A DNA stretch of 5,772 nucleotides, taken from assembly GCA_030427765.1 (NCBI GenBank), contig JAUICS010000108.1:1-5772 (forward strand), written 5' to 3'. The notes beneath the pieces are model-generated. The model did not search any database. It was not told where the DNA came from and saw only the letters and a program-made list of their open reading frames with translations. The DNA is from Alphaproteobacteria bacterium. GTDB lineage: Bacteria > Pseudomonadota > Alphaproteobacteria > Micavibrionales > Micavibrionaceae. The translations under genes were made by a program, and so were the position numbers. This document shows positions 1 to 4,174 of this stretch, in pieces (the stretch's first letter is position 1; every line of letters begins with the position of its first letter).

Positions 1-116
1 TGATTTTTCCGATGGTCCGGGCTTGCAGGCGCGGTTATAATCCATAGGCGGCATTGATTTTGCGATGCACCAATCTAGTCTTAGTTTTCTAACACTTAAC
101 TTTAAGAGGATTTTTT
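1..116. other. Window-edge leader upstream of the YceI gene
   Basis: This stretch has no gene I can support. The first ~45 bases are GC-richer than the rest and are open in all three plus-strand frames until stops at 38-40, 43-45 and 55-57. They could therefore be the last codons of an upstream plus-strand gene, most plausibly the frame ending at TAA 38-40, but a dozen residues is too little to identify it. Bases 51-116 are AT-rich and look intergenic. A perfect TATAAT lies at 36-41, but no good -35 box sits 16-18 bases before it. A weak alternative is TTGATT (54-59) with TAGTCT (76-81). The cluster promoter is therefore either here and non-canonical, or further upstream. Confidence 0.4.
104..110 (+). 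promoter_or_regulatory. Ribosome binding site of the YceI gene
   Basis: AAGAGGA ends 6 bases before the ATG at 117. It is a strong Shine-Dalgarno match at good spacing and fixes that start, which also gives a complete signal peptide. Confidence 0.75.
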
Positions 117-731
117 ATGTTTAGAAATATCATTATGGCGGTTGTCGTTCTTGCGCTTGTGTTTTTCGTATCAAATAAGGCAATGGCTGAGGAGTCGGGG
201 TTGGCCAAGGCTAGTATGTATGAGCTGGAAAAACCACATACACAGATTTTATTCTTTGTTGATCACCTTGGGTTTGCCAAATCGCAAGGTAAGTTCCTTG
301 ATTTTGATGGCGATGTGCATTTCGATCATGAGCATCCGGAAAAATCCAATGTCAATGTTGTGATTAAAACTGCATCTATCGAAATGAACCATGAAAAGTG
401 GAATGCCCATATGATGAATGAGGATTTCTTCAATGTTGAGACATTTCCAGAAATGACGTTCAAAAGTACAGGCATTGAGGTAACAGGCGAAGATACTGCC
501 AAAATTACGGGTGATTTAACCCTTCTTGGTGTTACAAAGCCGGTTGTCCTGGATGTGAAACATAATAAGACTGGTACACATCCATATAGCGGTAAAGAGG
601 TTGCTGGATTTTCTGCCACAACTACAATTGACCGCGAAGAATTTGGCATGACATATGGTTTGCCAGCTGTTGGAAAAATGGTTGAAGTACGTCTTGAGGT
701 CGAGGCGCATGCGAAGCCGGCGACAGAGTAA
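117..731 (+). CDS. Exported YceI-family lipocalin-like protein
   Basis: A 204-residue protein with a Sec signal peptide: a short positive N-terminus, a hydrophobic core at residues 5-18 and a likely cut after Ala-Met-Ala (residue 24). The mature part is a full YceI domain, about residues 33-198. Family hallmarks visible are the opening Tyr-x-Leu-x-x-x-His-Thr (35-42), His-Leu-Gly (50-52), Asp-Phe-Phe...Phe-Pro (103-111), Gly-Asp-Leu-Thr-x-x-Gly-Val-Thr-Lys-Pro (132-142) and Arg-x-Glu-Phe-Gly-Met (173-178). Family knowledge: YceI proteins are periplasmic or secreted beta-barrels, and a Thermus homologue was crystallised with a long polyisoprenoid in its cavity. Binding of quinone or polyprenyl lipids in the periplasm is the usual inference. 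It is the first gene of a cluster that also holds a b561-YceI fusion, which points to a redox partner. Length and codon use are ordinary, and the actual ligand is unknown. Confidence 0.93.
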   Translation: MFRNIIMAVVVLALVFFVSNKAMAEESGLAKASMYELEKPHTQILFFVDHLGFAKSQGKFLDFDGDVHFDHEHPEKSNVNVVIKTASIEMNHEKWNAHMMNEDFFNVETFPEMTFKSTGIEVTGEDTAKITGDLTLLGVTKPVVLDVKHNKTGTHPYSGKEVAGFSATTTIDREEFGMTYGLPAVGKMVEVRLEVEAHAKPATE

Positions 732-734
732 TTT

Positions 735-738
735 AAGG
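735..738 (+). promoter_or_regulatory. Ribosome binding site of the GFA gene
   Basis: AAGG lies 7 bases before the ATG at 746, inside the 14-base gap after the YceI stop codon. It supports this start and independent translation within one transcript. Confidence 0.55.
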
Positions 739-745
739 CGTTACC

Positions 746-1162
746 ATGTCAGATAATTTGAAACGTACAGGGAAATGTTTGTGTGGAGCGGTAAAGTATG
801 AAGTTGAGCTTCATGAGCTCAAAGCGCATATATGTCACTGTACGATCTGTCAGAAATGGGCGGGAAGCTCGAGTTTTTCAATTCATTGTAAAAATTGGAC
901 GATTGATGGAGAAAATAATGTGACATGGTTTGATAGCTCAGGCGATGCCCAGCGCGGATTTTGCAAAACATGCGGATCGCATCTTTTTTTCCGGACATTA
1001 GATGGAAATTATCAAGGTGTTACCGCCGCCCTTGATGATATTGAAGGGCTTTCGATTGGCGAGCATATTTTTATTGATTTTAAACCGCCTTATTATGATT
1101 TTGTGGATGACGCGCCGCGTTTGACCGAGGCCGAATTTCTGGCGCAGTTCGAGGAAAAATAG
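746..1162 (+). CDS. GFA/CENP-V domain zinc protein
   Basis: A 138-residue soluble protein without a signal peptide, so cytoplasmic. All zinc-ligand cysteines of the GFA fold are present. Cys11-x-Cys13-Gly and Cys73-x-x-Cys76-Gly-Ser form the structural site. Cys30-His-Cys32-x-x-Cys35 forms the second, catalytic-type site. The domain covers nearly the whole chain, with the common Pro-Pro-Tyr-Tyr-Asp...Asp-Asp-x-Pro ending near 114-124. Family knowledge: the founding member, Gfa of Paracoccus denitrificans, was described as speeding condensation of formaldehyde with glutathione, but most family members are uncharacterised and the name should not be read as function. No formaldehyde or glutathione-dependent dehydrogenase gene is nearby. 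It lies 14 bases after the YceI gene and 2 bases before the b561-YceI gene, so it is probably co-transcribed with both. A thiol- or zinc-dependent role linked to them is inference. Confidence 0.9.
   Translation: MSDNLKRTGKCLCGAVKYEVELHELKAHICHCTICQKWAGSSSFSIHCKNWTIDGENNVTWFDSSGDAQRGFCKTCGSHLFFRTLDGNYQGVTAALDDIEGLSIGEHIFIDFKPPYYDFVDDAPRLTEAEFLAQFEEK
1151..1155 (+). promoter_or_regulatory. Ribosome binding site of the b561-YceI gene, inside the GFA gene
   Basis: GAGGA lies 9 bases before the ATG at 1165 and within the last codons of the GFA gene. With only 2 bases between stop and start, translation of the fusion is probably coupled to that of the GFA gene. Confidence 0.6.
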
Positions 1163-1164
1163 AT

Positions 1165-2427
1165 ATGTGCGTGCATAATACGAAAGATAGATACGGGATC
1201 ATAAGTCAGCTTTTTCACTGGCTTATGGCTTTTATCATTATGGCCCTTCTGGTTATCGGTATGGGTATGGATTTTATTGAGGATACCAGCCAGAAGTTCC
1301 AGATTTATATGCTGCATAAATCATTTGGCATGCTTATTTTGGCGCTGGTTGTCGGGCGCATATTATGGCGGTTTACGCAGGTGCAGCCGGAGCATCTATC
1401 GACCCATGCAGGGTGGGAGCGTATACTTTCGAAACTTGTTCATGTTTTTTTGTATCTCGGGTTTATCGGTATGCCGCTTACAGGATGGCTTATGACCTCC
1501 GCCGGGCAGTATCCGAACAGTTTCTTCGGCCTGTTTAACGTTCCGGACCTGATTGGTAAGGATCAGGATATGTTCCGATTAATGCGGCGACTGCACGATG
1601 TATTCGGACTATGTTTGCTTGCTGCGGTGGGGCTTCATTTTGCTGGTGCGATGAAACACGCATTCGTCGACCGTGATTCCACAATTAATCGTATGGTGCC
1701 GTCGGTGATGGCCAGTTTCGCGCATATCATTTTGCTGGTTATTGGTCTCGCATTTTTTGGCATGATCGGGTTTATTATGTTGAAGGACAAGCCGCATCAT
1801 GAGCGCCCGCGTCAAAGCGTTGAAGAGATTGTAGAGACGGTACGGGATGCTATACCAGCCAATCAGCCAGTAAATATACAAGCCGGAGAGTCCTTGAGGG
1901 ATACTAACTGGGACACTAATTGGGATATTAATTATGAAACAAGCTACATTGAATTCACCGTACCGGTATATGGAACGCCGTTTTCAGGGCGTTTTCAGGA
2001 ATTCGAGGGTAGTATTAATTTTGATCCGCAGAATTTGGAGGCATCAAATATAGATATAAAGATTCTTACCGCATCTGCCGAAAGCGGCAGCGATGATCGC
2101 GATCAACAAATGGCACAGGATGTATGGTTTGATGCGCAGACATATCCTGCCGCGCATTTTGTATCAACCCGCATTGAGCGTGACAATTCATCACCGCAGG
2201 CCGCATTCATTGCACATGGCGACCTGACCATCCGTGATAAAACACACGGTGTTATGTTGCCGTTTACGCTTTCTATTACAAAAGATGGCGGCATTGAACA
2301 CGCAGCGGCAAAAGGATTATTGACCATTGATCGTCTTCAATACGGTGTTGGGCAGGGGCAATGGACAGAAACCGATGTCGTTGGGAAAGATGTTCAGGTA
2401 ACTATCGCAGTGGATGCTACACGTTAG
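1165..2427 (+). CDS. Cytochrome b561-YceI fusion protein
   Basis: A 420-residue protein with two domains. Residues ~8-165 form a four-helix cytochrome b561 domain of the bacterial CybB/YceJ type, with helices near 13-35, 48-68, 91-112 and 142-164. Four histidines sit where the E. coli CybB heme ligands lie: His18, His51, His144 and His158. Their spacings (33, 93 and 14) nearly match CybB (34, 90 and 14), so both b hemes should bind. A fifth helix (~182-206) follows. A four-helix b561 domain ends in the cytoplasm, so this helix would place the C-terminal part in the periplasm. A hydrophilic linker (~207-245) leads into a YceI domain (~246-420), recognised by Phe-Ser-Gly-Arg-Phe (273-277), Trp-Phe-Asp...Tyr-Pro (321-328), Gly-Asp-Leu-Thr-Ile-Arg (352-357) and Asp-Arg-Leu-Gln-Tyr-Gly (389-394). 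Likely role, by inference: moving electrons between the quinone pool and a lipid or quinone-like ligand held by YceI. Three histidines of the stand-alone paralogue are replaced in this domain. Confidence 0.92.
   Translation: MCVHNTKDRYGIISQLFHWLMAFIIMALLVIGMGMDFIEDTSQKFQIYMLHKSFGMLILALVVGRILWRFTQVQPEHLSTHAGWERILSKLVHVFLYLGFIGMPLTGWLMTSAGQYPNSFFGLFNVPDLIGKDQDMFRLMRRLHDVFGLCLLAAVGLHFAGAMKHAFVDRDSTINRMVPSVMASFAHIILLVIGLAFFGMIGFIMLKDKPHHERPRQSVEEIVETVRDAIPANQPVNIQAGESLRDTNWDTNWDINYETSYIEFTVPVYGTPFSGRFQEFEGSINFDPQNLEASNIDIKILTASAESGSDDRDQQMAQDVWFDAQTYPAAHFVSTRIERDNSSPQAAFIAHGDLTIRDKTHGVMLPFTLSITKDGGIEHAAAKGLLTIDRLQYGVGQGQWTETDVVGKDVQVTIAVDATR
1900..1935 (+). repeat. Three tandem 12-base repeats at the b561/YceI junction
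   Basis: The units are GATACTAACTGG, GACACTAATTGG and GATATTAATTAT. They encode Asp-Thr-Asn-Trp, Asp-Thr-Asn-Trp and Asp-Ile-Asn-Tyr (residues 246-257). The last unit coincides with the usual first strand of a YceI domain, so the first two look like duplicated copies of that edge. Differences at silent and near-silent positions suggest the duplication is not very recent. Confidence 0.7.
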
Positions 2428-2434
2428 ATTATAG

Positions 2435-2459
2435 CAATAATTTCAAGATGAAATTTTTG
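2435..2459 (+). terminator. Weak terminator-like hairpin after the b561-YceI gene
   Basis: CAATAATTTC pairs with GAAATTTTTG around the loop AAGAT: nine pairs with one T-T mismatch, starting 8 bases after the stop codon. The stem is almost all A-T, and the T-run lies within the 3' arm rather than after a GC-rich stem. Intrinsic termination would be weak at best. It overlaps the -35 box of the proposed fzlA promoter. Confidence 0.35.
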
Positions 2460-2486
2460 ACATAAGTTTCATTTTAAGGCTAAACT
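2457..2486 (+). promoter_or_regulatory. Candidate promoter of fzlA
   Basis: A perfect TTGACA at 2457-2462 is followed, 18 bases later, by TAAACT (2481-2486), a 4-of-6 match to the -10 consensus. A start near 2493 would give a leader of about 85 bases containing both downstream inverted repeats. A second possibility is TTGTAA (2499-2504) with CATAGT (2522-2527) at 17-base spacing, whose -10 box abuts the inverted repeat. The sequence cannot decide between them. Confidence 0.45.
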
Positions 2487-2507
2487 TTAGAAACTATATT
2501 GTAAAAA

Positions 2508-2522
2508 GCTAATATTTTTAGC
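2508..2522 (+). repeat. Short inverted repeat in the fzlA leader
   Basis: GCTAA and TTAGC flank a 5-base loop (TATTT), giving a 5-base-pair stem. No T-run follows, so it is not a terminator. It may be part of an operator or a leader structure, or chance in AT-rich DNA. Confidence 0.35.
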
Positions 2523-2527
2523 ATAGT

Positions 2528-2553
2528 AACATTATGATCTTAACAATAATGTT
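2528..2553 (+). repeat. Perfect 8-base inverted repeat upstream of fzlA
   Basis: AACATTAT and ATAATGTT are exact reverse complements separated by 10 bases (GATCTTAACA). The centre-to-centre distance of 18 bases is compatible with two half-sites of a dimeric regulator. In RNA it would form an AT-rich stem ending 12 bases before the fzlA Shine-Dalgarno sequence. It is not a terminator because no T-run follows. I cannot assign a regulator. Confidence 0.5.
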
Positions 2554-2565
2554 GAATTAATCCAC

Positions 2566-2570
2566 GGGGA
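2566..2570 (+). promoter_or_regulatory. Ribosome binding site of fzlA
   Basis: GGGGA ends 6 bases before the ATG at 2577. It supports that start, which also gives the standard N-terminus of a GST-fold protein. Confidence 0.55.
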
Positions 2571-2576
2571 CCGACC

Positions 2577-3245
2577 ATGCGTACGCTTTTCCATCTATGG
2601 CTCCATCCCTTTTCACGTAAGGTGAGGATTGCGCTTGCCGAAAAAAAACTCGATTTTGAATTAACAATTGAGAAAATCTGGGAACGCCGCACGGAATTTC
2701 TGGCCCTTAACCCTGCCGGTGACGTTCCGGTATTGATTGAGCCGGATGGCACGACACTGGCAAACAGTCAGGTTGTTTGTGAATATCTGGAGGAAGTGTA
2801 CCCAGAGATAAACTTGCTTGGCCATGATCCGGTCCAGAAATCGGAAACGCGCCGTTTGGTAAGTTGGTTTGATGTGAAATTTAACCGTGAAGTGTCGGAT
2901 AATCTGGTTGGTGAAAAGTTGATGAAACGCTTTTTACGTTTGGGTGAGCCACATGGGCCGTCTATTCGCGCTGGACACGCTAATATTCATTATCACTTGG
3001 ACTACATCGGGTTTTTGACAGAAAAGCGTAACTGGCTTGCTGGTGATAATTTCTCATTGGCTGATATTGCCGCCGCCGCGCATATATCCGCAATTGACTA
3101 TATTGGTGATGTGCCGTGGGATGAACACCAATCGGCACGTACATGGTACTCGCGCGTCAAATCACGCCCGAGTTTCCAGCCGGTTCTGGAAGACCGTATA
3201 CCAGGATTTTCCCCTGCCCGTCATTACGAAAATGTGGATTTCTAA
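2577..3245 (+). CDS. fzlA: FzlA-like GST-fold FtsZ-binding division protein
   Basis: A 222-residue cytoplasmic protein of GST fold. The N-terminal thioredoxin-like part (1-78) shows His-Pro-Phe-Ser-Arg-Lys-Val-Arg (10-17), Asn-Pro-Ala-Gly-Asp-Val-Pro-Val-Leu (45-53, with the cis-proline at 51) and Asn-Ser-Gln...Glu-Tyr-Leu-Glu-Glu (63-73). The helical C-terminal part (~85-205) has the folding box Phe-Ser-Leu-Ala-Asp (159-163). It ends in a short tail, Ala-Arg-His-Tyr-Glu-Asn-Val-Asp-Phe (214-222). From memory, this tail and the overall length match FzlA of Caulobacter, whose conserved C-terminal tail is needed for division. Family knowledge: FzlA binds FtsZ filaments, is reported not to act as a glutathione enzyme, and links FtsZ to septal wall synthesis by FtsW/FtsI in alphaproteobacteria. 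It is followed after 5 bases by an SDR gene, probably in the same operon. The alternative is an ordinary GST. The tail argues against that, but no alignment was run. Confidence 0.85.
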   Translation: MRTLFHLWLHPFSRKVRIALAEKKLDFELTIEKIWERRTEFLALNPAGDVPVLIEPDGTTLANSQVVCEYLEEVYPEINLLGHDPVQKSETRRLVSWFDVKFNREVSDNLVGEKLMKRFLRLGEPHGPSIRAGHANIHYHLDYIGFLTEKRNWLAGDNFSLADIAAAAHISAIDYIGDVPWDEHQSARTWYSRVKSRPSFQPVLEDRIPGFSPARHYENVDF

Positions 3246-3250
3246 GCTGC

Positions 3251-4168
3251 ATGACGACGGACGGTGATCAAAAGCTTTTTTGTTTTGGTTATGGATACAG
3301 TTGTGCCAAACTCGGCAGCACCCTTTTAAATCAGGGTGGATGGAAGGTTAGCGGTACCAGCCGAACAAACCAGAAATGTCATAGTCTTAAGGAGCATGGC
3401 GTTAAGGCGTTTTTGTTCGATAAATCAAAACCCCTTATTGACCCGCTTTATATCCTGAATGGTGTGACACATATTGTGATGTCCATTCCACCGGATAAAG
3501 AAGGCGATCCAGCGTTTCTCAATCATGCGGCGGACCTAAAAAAAATCAAGACCCTTAAATGGGTGGGGTATTTATCAACCACTGGTGTTTACGGCAATCG
3601 AGACGGTGAATGGGTTGATGAAACAACAGAAACAAACCCAACAAGCATTCGCGGGACACGTCGTTTGATCGCCGAAAACCAGTGGCGTTCTTTGTATGAA
3701 AAGGAAGGACTTCCAGTCCATTTCTTTCGTTTGGCCGGTATTTACGGTCCGGGTCGAAGCGCGCTTGATGCCGTACGCGCGGGTACGGCCCGCCGTATTA
3801 ATAAGCCCGGCCATGCGTTTAGCCGTATTCATGTCGACGATATTGTCCAGATATTGATGGCATCAATGGCAAAACCCAATCCGGGTTCGATCTATAATCT
3901 ATGCGATAATCAGGCCGCACCAAGCCATGAAGTGATTTGTTACGCGTGTGAGCTTCTGGATATCGAGCCGCCGCCGATGATCGATTTCGAAGATGCCGAT
4001 ATGGCGCCGATGGCGATGAGTTTTTATAAAGATAACAAACGCGTACGTAATAATAAGCTTAAGGATGAGCTGGGTGTTGATTTACTGCATCCGGATTATT
4101 TTAGCGGGCTGGATGCGTGTCTGGAGGCCGAGCAGCATAATATTGCCCTTGGCCATGCCGCGATCTAA
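3251..4168 (+). CDS. YeeZ-like atypical SDR, NAD(P)-binding protein
   Basis: A 305-residue cytoplasmic Rossmann-fold protein of the extended/atypical SDR (epimerase-like) group. The dinucleotide-binding turn is Phe-Gly-Tyr-Gly-Tyr-Ser-Cys-Ala (12-19), with Cys where the third glycine often sits. Further marks are Ser-Thr-Thr-Gly-Val-Tyr-Gly (109-115), Arg-Leu-Ala-Gly-Ile-Tyr-Gly-Pro-Gly-Arg (160-169), Arg-Ile-His-Val-Asp-Asp-Ile (192-198) and Lys-Arg-Val-Arg-Asn-Asn-Lys-Leu (263-270). The catalytic Tyr-x-x-x-Lys of active SDRs is not visible; Arg134 and Arg138 occupy the approximate place. This resembles E. coli YeeZ-type proteins of unknown substrate. The ATG at 3251 is preferred, although the frame is open from 3143, because it falls 5 bases after the fzlA stop and begins just before the Rossmann strand. 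No clear Shine-Dalgarno sequence precedes it, so translation may depend on reinitiation after fzlA. Confidence 0.87.
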   Translation: MTTDGDQKLFCFGYGYSCAKLGSTLLNQGGWKVSGTSRTNQKCHSLKEHGVKAFLFDKSKPLIDPLYILNGVTHIVMSIPPDKEGDPAFLNHAADLKKIKTLKWVGYLSTTGVYGNRDGEWVDETTETNPTSIRGTRRLIAENQWRSLYEKEGLPVHFFRLAGIYGPGRSALDAVRAGTARRINKPGHAFSRIHVDDIVQILMASMAKPNPGSIYNLCDNQAAPSHEVICYACELLDIEPPPMIDFEDADMAPMAMSFYKDNKRVRNNKLKDELGVDLLHPDYFSGLDACLEAEQHNIALGHAAI

Positions 4169-4174
4169 TTGATT

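Larger units (their letters stand above)
2428..2576 (+). other. AT-rich intergenic region before fzlA
   Basis: This is the longest gene-free stretch fully inside the window at 149 bases, and it is markedly more AT-rich than its neighbours. It holds, in order, a terminator-like hairpin, a consensus -35 box, a short hairpin (2508-2522), an 8-base inverted repeat (2528-2553) and the fzlA ribosome binding site. It marks the break between the YceI/b561 cluster and the fzlA operon. No small ORF in it is convincing. Confidence 0.7.

Noticed and set aside
1..54. Possible divergent minus-strand gene starting with ATG at 54-52 and open to the edge
   Set aside because: Only about 18 codons are visible, with no Shine-Dalgarno sequence and no recognisable residues, and the same bases are open in several frames.
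326..649. 107-codon open frame on the minus strand inside the YceI gene
   Set aside because: It lies entirely antisense to a well-supported YceI gene, has no ribosome site and encodes no recognisable domain.
746..1162. Assigning the GFA protein as a formaldehyde-detoxifying enzyme
   Set aside because: The zinc ligands only place it in the fold family. There is no formaldehyde pathway gene nearby and most members have unknown substrates.
2428..2576. CtrA-type site (TTAA-N7-TTAA) upstream of fzlA
   Set aside because: TTAA occurs at 2474, 2540 and 2557, but no pair has the 7-base spacing. The 2540/2557 pair is 13 bases apart.
2577..3245. Calling the GST-fold protein a detoxifying glutathione transferase
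   Set aside because: Its FzlA-like C-terminal tail and overall pattern fit the FtsZ-binding division protein better, and that group is reported not to work through glutathione.
3143..3250. N-terminal extension of the SDR gene, open from an ATG at 3143
   Set aside because: It would overlap fzlA by about 100 bases. Its 36 residues look like fzlA read out of frame, and the Rossmann strand begins right after the ATG at 3251.
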